This document shows, piece after piece, positions 1 through 8,521 of a DNA stretch of 64,000 bases. Both the position numbers and the translations under genes were made by a program. How positions within the stretch are numbered: position 1 is the stretch's first letter; each line of letters starts with the position of its first letter. Below the pieces are notes generated by a model. It was not told the origin of the DNA. It ran no database searches and worked only from the letters and a program-made list of their open reading frames with translations. Source of the DNA: Trichormus sp. M33_DOE_039 (GTDB lineage Bacteria; Cyanobacteriota; Cyanobacteriia; Cyanobacteriales; Nostocaceae). The stretch spans positions 62,001 to 126,000 of the forward strand of contig DVDT01000047.1 of assembly GCA_015296085.1 (NCBI GenBank), given 5' to 3'.

Positions 1-985
1 ATAGCTGACGCACTAAAGATTCCCCAGATGGTAAGTTTAAATCTGGTTCTACCCAAAAACCACCGACAATTTCCCACATTCCATCAACAACTTTTTGTTG
101 AATCGTTTGAAATAAATCTGGGCGATGTTCTTCAACCCAAGCATAAAGAGCGGGAGTGGAATGACAGAAAATTAGTTCGGGAAAATCTTGTTGTAATTTC
201 AGAACTGATTCAAAGGTGTTTTGGGCTGCCTTCCAAGTTTCGCTGACAGGCCACAACCATGCTAAATCTAAGTGGGCGTGTCCTAGTAAGTAGATTTTAT
301 CTAGGAATTGAGATGTATGCAGCTCATTAATCAGGCGTTGACGTAGGGTGATGAGAGTTTCAGGTGTGTGAGCAGGAAATTGATTGATGATAGATGTTAA
401 GGTGTCTAGTTTTTCTGGGGTGAATTTTTCTAGATATAGCTGCAATATTGCCAACTCATCAGCGACAAAACCGGGATCGTGATAATTATAATCTGTAGAC
501 TCGTATAACAGGAGCGATCGCACCAACGCACCATCACAATGTCCCGGACTGACTAACCGCAAAGCCACGGTGAATTCTTCCCCTGGTGTCACCTCTCGAC
601 TCAGCAGGATTCTAGGCGCGCAATCAAATAAATCACCTTCTAAGACTAATTCCCCATTCACATAAATCTTGGCTGAGTCTGCCCACCACAGCAATGACAA
701 CCGCAAAGATAAACCCGCCACAGGATACCCGTGTAAACTTTGAGGAACTGTGAAGTTTTGGGCTAGCCACAAGACTTTTTGTCCACTTGTCCATGCGATG
801 TTACCTTTAGCGTTTAACTCGATAGGTTGCCAATCAGACCAATTTGAGATGGGAAAACCAGTAATTTCTCTATCAACTTCTAGCTGTAACCAAGTAGACT
901 GAGTATTAACTTGACAGTAATCGCGTAATTTAGCGATCGCATCTGAGATTAATTCTTTCTGGGGATAAGATACGGGAGTAGTCAT
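1..985 (-). CDS. Alpha-mannosidase (GH38), N-terminal part, cut by window edge
   Basis: The reverse strand is open from an ATG at 985 to the window edge (328 codons), so the C-terminal part lies outside. GH38 enzymes hydrolyse terminal alpha-mannosyl residues with a zinc-dependent retaining mechanism. The visible segment has the family's N-terminal non-catalytic region, then the metal-binding block GHAHLDLAW and, near the edge, GGFWVEPD, whose Asp matches the family's catalytic nucleophile position by my alignment from memory. No signal peptide is visible, which suggests a cytoplasmic enzyme. It is divergent from the gene starting at 1161. Substrate cannot be told from sequence. Confidence 0.85.
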   Translation of the reverse strand, partial: MTTPVSYPQKELISDAIAKLRDYCQVNTQSTWLQLEVDREITGFPISNWSDWQPIELNAKGNIAWTSGQKVLWLAQNFTVPQSLHGYPVAGLSLRLSLLWWADSAKIYVNGELVLEGDLFDCAPRILLSREVTPGEEFTVALRLVSPGHCDGALVRSLLLYESTDYNYHDPGFVADELAILQLYLEKFTPEKLDTLTSIINQFPAHTPETLITLRQRLINELHTSQFLDKIYLLGHAHLDLAWLWPVSETWKAAQNTFESVLKLQQDFPELIFCHSTPALYAWVEEHRPDLFQTIQQKVVDGMWEIVGGFWVEPDLNLPSGESLVRQL

Positions 986-1080
986 ATTTTCGTTAAGATT
1001 AAAGCAATTATGATAATTTGGCGTAAATCAAACCAGCTTATAAAATCAACAAAAAGTCAGAAAAATAAGCATTTTTTCTT

Positions 1081-1108
1081 TTGACTTTTGACATTTGACT
1101 TTTGACTT
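1081..1108 (+). repeat. Short TTGACTTTTGAC-type tandem repeat
   Basis: Near-tandem copies of TTGACTTTTGAC run just upstream of the next gene. This belongs to the short repeats common between genes in Nostoc-type genomes. It creates a spurious in-frame TTG start at 1095 for the downstream gene. Confidence 0.7.
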
Positions 1109-1160
1109 AAAATCTAGGAGTCTCACAAATTCATCAGGCTCAAATTCATTCTTTATTACC

Positions 1161-2714
1161 ATGTCTTCTGGTCGTTATCAAAGTAGACTCTTTAACTTTG
1201 TCCATCAGCACTCCCGGCGGTTGACATCACAGTGGGAACGCACCTTCCGACATTTACAAGTGGCTACTAAATGGGGTGTAGAAATATTACTGTATCCTGT
1301 ATACGTATTTTTGCAATCGGCTGATGCGGCTGTCAAAACGCTGTACTCTCAAGAACCTCCATCACAGCCAAAGTTATCGGCAAATCATAGCGATTCTGTA
1401 CCAGAAACTCCTCCCTCTGTTGATACACCGATTCAGCATGTACTGGAAGCTGTGCAGAATCTACCCAGTGAAGACACAAATGTTAATCAATTATGGCGAT
1501 CGCTAAAGTTACTGTGGTCGAAATTTTCCTATCATCTCACAACTAACTCCTCTAGTCCTCAAGCCTTAACCATTCCCAACAAAACTGCACAAAGTATTAC
1601 CCCTAACAGCCAAAATGATGTTATTAAACAGAGGCTCTCATTAGTGAGAGGAATCGCTACAAATTTGGTCAATCGGCGGTTGGTACTCATTAGCATCGAA
1701 AATGAAATTCTGGATATTTTGACAGCGCAACAACAAACAAAATTATCTACAAGAATTAATAGTGAAATTGCTCACTATTTTTATGACGAACAGTTACCTG
1801 AAGCTCAACATCAAAAACATTTACTACCAGAAATTGAGCGTGTCTTAGCTAAATTAACAGGCAATAATACCGTAAAAATCCCCTCACTCACTGCGGGAGT
1901 ACCTCAAGATTTACTAGATACCAGAAAAATTATTAACTCTCTAGACACAGCAGTCGCTCAATTAGAAGCCAAAACTATTGTTCCTAGCCAAGAAATAGTG
2001 AGAGTTACACAAACTCATATTAATATTTTCCTTTATGGCAAAGAACAGTTAGCAGCTAGAGGAGATATAGCTGTTACTGCTGATGATTTAGAGACTCAAA
2101 AATTTAATATCACTACTTTAATTGAAGCCGCAATTAATTACTTTTTCGGGATAGGTAGTAAAAACTTAAATGTTCGAGGCGCAAAGGGTAAGTTAACTGC
2201 TCAACAAGAACAAACATTGTCTAGCGGTAATCAAGAGCAGTGGTTAAATTGGCGCGATTTATATGGTGATTCCGTGCTGGTTGCAGAAGAAAATACCCAG
2301 TCAACCTTAAGCATTAATCCTGCTGTTGCTCCTAACCTATCAACAAGGTTATCTTGGGAGAAAAAATTGCCCATTCCACCAACAAAATCCGCATCTAGTT
2401 TAGTGAAAAATAAAAAACAACCCCGACACCTGGCCCGGATGCAGAAAAAATCGGGAAAGGTTATTACTAGACAACAGATTGAAACTGCTATTTCTCCTCT
2501 GAAAAATGACAGTGAAAGCATAGAAATTTCATCACAGTACCTTCATCAAGAAGAATTAGAACCGGACTGGATAGAAACTAAAGCTACTTCCGTTGGCTAT
2601 GAAAAGCACCCTCTAGAGCAAGCTTTAGAATTACTAGATCGTGCAATGTTATGGCTAGAAGAAAAAATTGTGCAAATTTTCCATGCTTTGCAAAGTTTAT
2701 GGCGTGGTAAATAA
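1161..2714 (+). CDS. Conserved cyanobacterial protein of unknown function
   Basis: A 517-residue protein that I do not recognise as a named family. I choose the ATG at 1161; the open frame extends upstream to a TTG at 1095, but that codon lies in a short-sequence repeat. The N-terminus is rich in Arg/His and followed by an amphipathic to hydrophobic stretch (WGVEILLYPVYVFLQ) that may contact a membrane. The middle is helical and polar, and a Lys/Arg-rich linker (around residues 415-445) precedes a C-terminal helix. No enzyme motif is visible. It is divergent from the alpha-mannosidase, and nothing nearby suggests a role. Confidence 0.7.
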   Translation: MSSGRYQSRLFNFVHQHSRRLTSQWERTFRHLQVATKWGVEILLYPVYVFLQSADAAVKTLYSQEPPSQPKLSANHSDSVPETPPSVDTPIQHVLEAVQNLPSEDTNVNQLWRSLKLLWSKFSYHLTTNSSSPQALTIPNKTAQSITPNSQNDVIKQRLSLVRGIATNLVNRRLVLISIENEILDILTAQQQTKLSTRINSEIAHYFYDEQLPEAQHQKHLLPEIERVLAKLTGNNTVKIPSLTAGVPQDLLDTRKIINSLDTAVAQLEAKTIVPSQEIVRVTQTHINIFLYGKEQLAARGDIAVTADDLETQKFNITTLIEAAINYFFGIGSKNLNVRGAKGKLTAQQEQTLSSGNQEQWLNWRDLYGDSVLVAEENTQSTLSINPAVAPNLSTRLSWEKKLPIPPTKSASSLVKNKKQPRHLARMQKKSGKVITRQQIETAISPLKNDSESIEISSQYLHQEELEPDWIETKATSVGYEKHPLEQALELLDRAMLWLEEKIVQIFHALQSLWRGK

Positions 2715-2793
2715 TCAAGAGAAAGAGAAGGAAGGAGAATCAGGTTAAGTTTTAGATTGTAAATTATATTGAATAATGTAAAAATATTGCATT

Positions 2794-2869
2794 GTTTGTA
2801 GTACAGACTTTAGTCTGCTCTTTTTCGATTACTGTCTTAAAAAGGAGGTTTGAAGCCCTCACTACAAAC
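2794..2869. repeat. MITE-like small inverted-repeat element
   Basis: A 76-bp segment bounded by perfect 9-bp inverted arms GTTTGTAGT (2794-2802) and ACTACAAAC (2861-2869). Inside it are CAGACTTTAGTCTG and AAGCCCTC motifs like those of dispersed ACTACAAAC repeats in Nostoc genomes. A half copy (AGGACTAAAGTCCTTACTACAAACTT) occurs at 42823-42847. It encodes nothing. Confidence 0.5.
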
Positions 2870-2902
2870 TTATAATTTCGACTTTATTTGGTATTTATCT
2901 GC

Positions 2903-3196
2903 GTGAAAATAATTGTTTACTGTAAATACTTCAATTTCAAAAATCCACTTGATAAACCAAAAATTGAAAACTTTGTGGTAGATTTACCACAAATTCCCAG
3001 GGTCGGTGAGACAATTGTTGTTGAGAGAATTTCCCCACAAAAACAATTCGTGATTATTTTTGAATATATTGTCACCGCAGTGCAGTTGAACGCTTCTAAA
3101 TCTGCTAACGCTGCTGATGCTCAAGTTAATGCTTGTTTAAATCACTGTTGGGAAGGAACATCAAATTTTAATGTTACCAACTTTCTCGAAAAGTAA
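2903..3196 (+). CDS. Small hypothetical protein
   Basis: A 97-residue frame starting with GTG at 2903 (a TTG at 2888 is also possible). The sequence is mixed hydrophobic and charged with balanced composition (DLPQIPRVGETIVVERISP), which looks like a folded small protein rather than a chance frame. There is no signal peptide and no motif I recognise. It sits between an unknown gene and a convergent acyltransferase, just after an inverted-repeat element. The start is uncertain because no clear ribosome-binding site is seen. Confidence 0.45.
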   Translation: MKIIVYCKYFNFKNPLDKPKIENFVVDLPQIPRVGETIVVERISPQKQFVIIFEYIVTAVQLNASKSANAADAQVNACLNHCWEGTSNFNVTNFLEK

Positions 3197-3271
3197 AATA
3201 TTTAGTGCGATCGCCATTTTCGCTAGGTTAGCGGGAACGCAAGATTGATGAATTTTGAATCGTGACATCTA

Positions 3272-4222
3272 TCACCACAACATATGATTGAGAAAATGAT
3301 TCAATGGCTTGAACCCAGTCGGTTCTTGATAATCGCTAGGTAAAAGAGTCAAGATAGCATTTTGCAAAGTTTCTAAAGCTGCTTCTACTTCTTGTCTTTT
3401 TGGTCTAGCATTGGCGGGAAAATGTATTGGTTCACCAAAGCGTACTATTAATTCTTTTCCCCAATATAAATCTTGAGTGCCAATTAAGGCTGCTGGTATG
3501 ATTGGTACACCAGCCCGTAAAGCGTAAATTACAGTTCCTCTCTTCAAAGGTAGATGTAATTTACCCTCAATTTGACCCAATCTTCCCTCAGGAAAGATAA
3601 TTAAACTATCTCCGTGAGCTAAAATTCTTAGCACAATACGGTCTATTTGACGTAGTATGTTGATCTCTCCACCAGTAGGGACAGTTGTTTCAATAATTTG
3701 AGCTAAGTTAATCAAGTCTTCCCTTCCAGCTTTTGCCGCTTGGATGACAGCCAGTTCTTCTTTCCATATCCTAGCTAGGGGAATCACACCCCCTGCAACA
3801 CTTAAAATCAGGCGTTTCCACCATTTGTTATATAAAGTACGAGCATCACCCAAAATGTAGTAATAAGGTTGGGTGGGAAGTTCCGCCAACAGCAGCAAGG
3901 GATCAATATGATGAAGATGGTTGACAGCCAAGATAGCTGGTTGCTGCGGAACTTTTTCGATATTTTCTACTTTGATATGAAAAACCCAATGGATGAGCGA
4001 TCGCAATACAACCCGCCGTATCCTAGAATCGATTCTAGGTAGAGAATTCTGTGACTGAATAGATTCTAACTGAAATAGAGTGTCTGCAATGATTTGGCGA
4101 GTAGTGCGATCGCTAGCAGCTGCGACTCCTTCTTGCACTCGCTGGATAGCAGCAGCAGTTAAAGGAGATAAAATTTCTGATGAGGTACTAATTTCTTGAT
4201 CTTTAGATGACACTTTACCCAA
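3272..4222 (-). CDS. PlsC-type 1-acylglycerol-3-phosphate acyltransferase family protein
   Basis: A 316-residue member of the glycerolipid acyltransferase superfamily, which moves acyl chains from acyl-ACP or acyl-CoA to lysophosphatidate or related acceptors. The catalytic HX4D motif is present as NHLHHID (His102/Asp107), and the second block appears as FPEGRLG, followed by the family's RGT and PIIPAA patterns. An extra N-terminal region of about 90 residues precedes the domain, which fits a cyanobacterial accessory paralogue rather than the housekeeping PlsC. It lies 34 bp downstream of a small unknown gene on the same strand and may be cotranscribed. The exact acceptor lipid is unknown. 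Confidence 0.85.
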   Translation of the reverse strand: MGKVSSKDQEISTSSEILSPLTAAAIQRVQEGVAAASDRTTRQIIADTLFQLESIQSQNSLPRIDSRIRRVVLRSLIHWVFHIKVENIEKVPQQPAILAVNHLHHIDPLLLLAELPTQPYYYILGDARTLYNKWWKRLILSVAGGVIPLARIWKEELAVIQAAKAGREDLINLAQIIETTVPTGGEINILRQIDRIVLRILAHGDSLIIFPEGRLGQIEGKLHLPLKRGTVIYALRAGVPIIPAALIGTQDLYWGKELIVRFGEPIHFPANARPKRQEVEAALETLQNAILTLLPSDYQEPTGFKPLNHFLNHMLW

Positions 4223-4256
4223 GTTTTAGCAACCATAATAAAAAATTCTAACTTTT

Positions 4257-4667
4257 TTACACATCAGGATATGTCATCTGTTGATTTTGGTATTTGATTT
4301 CAACCTTCCAAGCTGCAATTTCTAGGACATCATCGCCAGCGGGGATAATAAAATGCACAGCCTTATCCATGAAGTTGGCTGACTTGTCTATGACTCGTAA
4401 GGCCGATTTCAATTCTTCAATCCATTCAGATGTCCTCACATACAACATTTGATTGTGGGAATACTTCTGCCCCTGTGGACTGAGGTAACAATCAATCGTG
4501 GTGAGTTTTAAGGCTTGATACGGTTGGAAGGTGAGTTCTATTTCTTTCTCGTCCGCGTCATCTAGGCGCACACTAATCTTTCTATCCTTTACCTCTATCA
4601 CGGGGTAGTTCACCCGATGCAATAAAGGAGTGTGAGGTATTGGTTCAAACTCTGCGCGTCCGCTCAT
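4257..4667 (-). CDS. Hypothetical protein downstream of DUF4157 gene (possible partner)
   Basis: A 136-residue soluble protein of no family I recognise. It is rich in beta-type segments (KISVRLDD, KEIELTFQ, MLYVRTSEW) and has no signal peptide or metal motif. Its gene is 130 bp downstream of the DUF4157 gene on the same strand, with short repeats in the gap. A small gene after a toxin-like gene is a classic place for an immunity protein or chaperone, but that is only positional inference. It could equally belong with the acyltransferase gene 34 bp further on. Confidence 0.65.
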   Translation of the reverse strand: MSGRAEFEPIPHTPLLHRVNYPVIEVKDRKISVRLDDADEKEIELTFQPYQALKLTTIDCYLSPQGQKYSHNQMLYVRTSEWIEELKSALRVIDKSANFMDKAVHFIIPAGDDVLEIAAWKVEIKYQNQQMTYPDV

Positions 4668-4736
4668 GCTTTTTTCTCTCCCTTTTCTGTCTTTTGTCTA
4701 AGTAGCCATCATGAACTGCGTACACAAGAAAAGATG

Positions 4737-4792
4737 AAAAAGTCTTTCCCTTATACCCCTACACCCTTAAACCCTTATACCCCTTTTTCAAG
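4737..4792. repeat. C-rich short tandem repeat (ACCCCTTAT-type)
   Basis: Degenerate copies of TACACCC / TATACCCC fill the gap between two minus-strand genes. They match the short tandemly repeated sequences typical of heterocystous cyanobacteria. Confidence 0.65.
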
Positions 4793-4797
4793 CTATG

Positions 4798-6333
4798 CTA
4801 TCCTCGTACATCTATTGTTGTACGCCCTGCCATCCCTTTTCCTGACGTGAATTTGTATCCCTCTCTTTCGATCTCGCCATCACTAGCCCATTTACATTTG
4901 ACTGCTACTCCTGCTTGTTTGCAGCACCACAGTCGTCTGTTGTCCAAAGTGACTAATCTATCTTCTGTACCCATGAAAACTCGAATCGGGGGGAAATCAG
5001 AAGCAGAAAGTTTTTTTGATTTTAGTGATTCGACGGTGTCATATACACTCCCACCTGCGGCAAATGTCTTAGCTATGGAGTCTTGGGAAAATCTGACCAG
5101 TTGCGCGTCTACAGTAAACTCGGCTTCTGAATCTTTTTCTGGAAGCGTTCCTAACTTCTCCGCATAAGTCTTCGGTTTTTCAACGTGCGTCTGTCTCTGT
5201 TCTTGAGTTTCGTATACAGTTTCACCTTTATGCTTCAAGAATTTACCGTCCACTTTGACAGCTCTGTAACCACCAGGTTTTTTACCTTGTCTTTCGACTA
5301 TGTCTTCTCCAACTTTCTCGTACCAAACCCTTTGGATGAATATTGTCGTTCGTTGGATGGGAGTAGAACTATTTGATATCGTCGGAATTCCTGATGTATT
5401 AACGGGATTGACATCGGCAACTTGATGACTTGTATCATCATCCTTTCGCTGTACCGCTCCCCCACTCTGCTGTACCACGTGCGTCAACTCATGCGCCAAC
5501 AACTCCTGTCCTCCGCGACTGGTAGGCTGATACATCCCCTGTCGAAAGAACACATCCTGCCCGGTTGTAAATGCCTTCGCCTGTATCGATTGACTCAACT
5601 GGTCTGCCTGGGAATCTGCATGAACCCGCACCCTACTAAAATCTGCCTCAAAGGCCTGTTCCATTGGTTCTCGAATGCTTTCTGCCAAAGGCTGTCCTCC
5701 ACCTCTTGCCCGTTGTATCCCAGATTCCACATCGGGTAATGCTGTTATGTCTTTGTCTGTCACACGTTGCAACTTTGGCTGAAATGGGGTTCGGTAGTTC
5801 TCCCATGTCCGATAGTCTCCTCCTTGTTCCCCAGGCTGCCGAATACTCAACTTCGGCTGTAACATTGGAGTTCGGGATGGTTCATTTCCTGGCGGAAATA
5901 TTCTGAGGTGGGGTATCCAAGAATTATCTACTGACGAATTCGACTCCTTGGGCTGTTCTTTCTGTTGTATGGTTGGATTGTCTGTAGAGTTAATCCTCTG
6001 GACTACATCTTTGGCCATTTGATCCGCCTCTTGCTCGTACCTATCCCCAGGTTCACCAATTGTCAGTTTGGGCTGCAATGGTAAGGTTTGGTAATTTGGC
6101 TCTCTTTTGGTCTGTAGCTTTGATGTTGCTGCTTCGGGCTGTTCACCATCTGTTCTCAGTATTGAAAAGTGAGGGATGTTGGATTCGTATGACCTTTTCT
6201 CACTTTCTGCGTCTCGCTGGATTGCACCATCATCATGCACTGATTCCACCTTAAATTGTTGGGGTGAAAACGCATTAGTAGTTGAGGAATCAAACGCTGA
6301 TTTACTCGATGGTTTCTGTTGCTTAAAGTACAT
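4798..6333 (-). CDS. DUF4157 protein with ParB-like C-terminal domain; candidate injection-system effector
   Basis: A 511-residue modular protein. Residues 80-200 carry repeated QPKL-[ST]-I-x-x-PG-type linkers. Residues about 215-292 form a DUF4157 domain ending in HELTHVVQQ (His281, Glu282, His285), a gluzincin-like zinc site. DUF4157 is known to be enriched next to extracellular contractile injection systems. The C-terminal 100 residues (about 408-511) have FSQDSI, PPIRVF and TLDNRRL blocks, which resemble the ParB/sulfiredoxin fold seen in polymorphic toxins (inference). There is no signal peptide. No tail, sheath or baseplate genes are in the window, so any apparatus would be elsewhere. 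The domain order suggests a delivered effector. Confidence 0.8.
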   Translation of the reverse strand: MYFKQQKPSSKSAFDSSTTNAFSPQQFKVESVHDDGAIQRDAESEKRSYESNIPHFSILRTDGEQPEAATSKLQTKREPNYQTLPLQPKLTIGEPGDRYEQEADQMAKDVVQRINSTDNPTIQQKEQPKESNSSVDNSWIPHLRIFPPGNEPSRTPMLQPKLSIRQPGEQGGDYRTWENYRTPFQPKLQRVTDKDITALPDVESGIQRARGGGQPLAESIREPMEQAFEADFSRVRVHADSQADQLSQSIQAKAFTTGQDVFFRQGMYQPTSRGGQELLAHELTHVVQQSGGAVQRKDDDTSHQVADVNPVNTSGIPTISNSSTPIQRTTIFIQRVWYEKVGEDIVERQGKKPGGYRAVKVDGKFLKHKGETVYETQEQRQTHVEKPKTYAEKLGTLPEKDSEAEFTVDAQLVRFSQDSIAKTFAAGGSVYDTVESLKSKKLSASDFPPIRVFMGTEDRLVTLDNRRLWCCKQAGVAVKCKWASDGEIEREGYKFTSGKGMAGRTTIDVRG

Positions 6334-6567
6334 AAAAACTGTAGCTAAAGCTTATAAGCTTAGAATAAAGCTAAAAAGCGTTCGATTAATATTAGATCAA
6401 AGTCTATTGCTTTTACGATGAAAATATGCAGTTAATGATTTTTGCTGGAATAGAAATTAACACCGTGTGCAACTTTTTTGAAACCTAAAAAACAGTTGCT
6501 GCATCTGATGGTACAAGGGATTCCCTACAATATAGCTTGTTGGGAACACATAGAAGAAATTAACCCG

Positions 6568-7425
6568 ATGATTAATCACAATGAAAGCATCTTTGCTGGT
6601 TTCGGGGATTTAAAACTTTATTATCAAAGTTGGTTGCCAGAAGGTCAAGTCAAAGCTGTATTAGTGATTGTGCATGGACTGGGGGGACACAGCGACAAAT
6701 ACAGTCATATAGTCGAGTATCTTGTTCCTAAACAGTATGCTATTTACAGTTTAGACCTACGTGGTCATGGGCGATCGCCTGGTCTTCGTGGTCATATCAA
6801 TACTTGGACTGAGTTTCGGGAAGATTTAAAAGCTTTTCTTCAGTTAATTAAAACTCAACAGCCACAAGTCCCACTTTTTTTATTAGGTCATAGTTTCGGT
6901 TCAGTCATAGTTTTAGACTACGTTTTGCGTTATCCTCAAGCAGCTTGTGCATTAAACAGTGTCATCACCCTAGCACCAGCCCTTGGTAAAGTTGGGGTGT
7001 CTAAATTTCGTTTACTATTAGGCAAATTACTCTCAAAAGTTTGGCCAAGTTTCACTTTGAATACAGGACTTGATTTAACAGCTGGTTCAAGGGATGAAAA
7101 AGCCTTAGCCGTCTACGCGCAAGATACCCTACGTCATACCCGTGGGAGTGCGCGTCTAGCTACAGAATATTTAGCCACAGTCACCTGGATTTATAATCAT
7201 GCGGCAGATTGGAAAATTCCCTTACTAATTCTTCACGGTGGTGCAGATAGAGTAGTTCTACCTGAAGGCGGCGAAATTTTTTATCAGCTTGTTGCTTATC
7301 CAGATAAACTGCGAATTGTCTATCCAGACGCATATCACGAATTACAAGATGATCTGAATTATCTGGAAGTATTGGCTGATTTAGAAAATTGGTTAGAGAA
7401 ACATTTGGTAGTCAATAGTCATTAG
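6568..7425 (+). CDS. Alpha/beta hydrolase, monoacylglycerol lipase / lysophospholipase-like
   Basis: A 285-residue serine hydrolase of the MGL/PldB type, expected to cleave monoacylglycerols or lysophospholipids in the cytoplasm. It has VIVHGLGGHSDKY (oxyanion region), the nucleophile elbow GHSFGS, the acid in HGGADRVV and the catalytic His in DAYHEL. The open frame continues upstream to ATG 6508 and TTG 6478. I prefer ATG 6568 because the family usually begins a few residues before the GFGDLKLYYQSW block. It stands alone on the plus strand after the divergent DUF4157 gene. Confidence 0.85.
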   Translation: MINHNESIFAGFGDLKLYYQSWLPEGQVKAVLVIVHGLGGHSDKYSHIVEYLVPKQYAIYSLDLRGHGRSPGLRGHINTWTEFREDLKAFLQLIKTQQPQVPLFLLGHSFGSVIVLDYVLRYPQAACALNSVITLAPALGKVGVSKFRLLLGKLLSKVWPSFTLNTGLDLTAGSRDEKALAVYAQDTLRHTRGSARLATEYLATVTWIYNHAADWKIPLLILHGGADRVVLPEGGEIFYQLVAYPDKLRIVYPDAYHELQDDLNYLEVLADLENWLEKHLVVNSH

Positions 7426-7437
7426 TCCAAATTTCTC

Positions 7438-7493
7438 CCCCCTACACCCCCATACCCCCACACCCCTACACCCCTAAAGTCCCACACCCTTTT
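7438..7493. repeat. C-rich short tandem repeat (CACCCCTA-type)
   Basis: Tandem degenerate copies of ACACCCCTA/ATACCCCC occupy the gap between the hydrolase and the first metallophosphoesterase. Confidence 0.7.
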
Positions 7494-7534
7494 AATTATT
7501 AAGTTAACCTAGATAAAGATTTATTGAGTGAATT

Positions 7535-8365
7535 ATGCACAGACTTTTATCTGGGCCGTTGAGCGTAGAGCAATTAACGGTGAAGATTGCAGGCTTATCT
7601 GCATCGTTACAGGGTAAGAAGTTGGTGCATCTATCCGATTTTCATTATGATGGTTTGCGGTTGTCAGATGCGATGTTAGCAGAAGCGATCGCAGTTAGTA
7701 ACCAAGCACAAGCAGATTTAATATTATTAACTGGGGATTACGTCACTACCACCCCTGAACCCATTCACCAATTGACGCAACACCTCAAAAAGTTGCAAAG
7801 TCATCATGGTATTTACGCTATTCTCGGTAATCATGATTTATATTACAAATACTCAAAAACAGAAATTACTGATGCGCTGACTAATATTGGTATTCATGTA
7901 CTTTGGAATGAAATTGCCTATCCTTTAGGAACAGAATTGCCCATAGTCGGACTTGCAGATTATTATTCAAGGGAATTTAATCCAGCAGAGATTTTCCCAC
8001 AATTAGACCCGTCAAAACCACGCCTAGTATTAGTTCATAATCCTGACACTGCCCAGCATTTACAAGATTGGCGAGTGGACTTGCAATTATCTGGTCATAC
8101 TCACGGCGGACAAATTATTATTCCTGGTATTGGGGTTGTGTTACCATATCACAAAAAAATCATCCGCAAAATTCCCATGCGAGTGCGGCGGCGTTTTCCC
8201 TGTCTACTCAAAGAGTTTTTTATAATTCGTCATTGGGAATGGTCACAGGGTTTACATCGCATCGGTAACAACCAGCTATATGTCAATCGTGGCTTAGGAA
8301 CTTATTTCCCAGGACGCATATTTTGTCCACCTGAAGTAACAGTAATTACACTCGAAAAAGAATAG
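7535..8365 (+). CDS. Metallophosphoesterase (YaeI/YkuE-like), copy 1
   Basis: A 276-residue calcineurin-type phosphoesterase. The dinuclear metal site is complete: SDFHYDG, LTGDYV, LGNHD, VHNPD and SGHTHGG appear in the standard order. The C-terminal VNRGLGTYFPGR block is typical of the subgroup containing YkuE and YaeI. The subgroup's substrates are poorly defined; lipid-linked or cyclic phosphodiesters are possible. There is no clear transmembrane anchor, but the N-terminal LLSGPLSVEQL segment is mildly hydrophobic. It is followed 156 bp later by a close paralogue in the same orientation, so this is a tandem duplication. Confidence 0.88.
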   Translation: MHRLLSGPLSVEQLTVKIAGLSASLQGKKLVHLSDFHYDGLRLSDAMLAEAIAVSNQAQADLILLTGDYVTTTPEPIHQLTQHLKKLQSHHGIYAILGNHDLYYKYSKTEITDALTNIGIHVLWNEIAYPLGTELPIVGLADYYSREFNPAEIFPQLDPSKPRLVLVHNPDTAQHLQDWRVDLQLSGHTHGGQIIIPGIGVVLPYHKKIIRKIPMRVRRRFPCLLKEFFIIRHWEWSQGLHRIGNNQLYVNRGLGTYFPGRIFCPPEVTVITLEKE

Positions 8366-8521
8366 TTGGTAGTCAGCAGTCAACAGTTAGAATTTCTGAC
8401 TCCACTTCACCTCCATTCCCTTATACCCCTTAACTAAATTATTATTTTTTAACACTTTCTCAAGATTTATTTTGTTTTTTGATAAGCTGTAGACGCTGGT
8501 ATGAGGAGTCCCTAGCAAGTT

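Noticed and set aside
2231-2521. Reverse-strand frame within the unknown 517-residue gene
   Set aside because: The opposite strand has a better protein pattern, and no start signal or homology is visible.
4847-5906. Several plus-strand frames opposite the DUF4157 gene
   Set aside because: They are shadows of the minus-strand gene with odd composition and no motifs.
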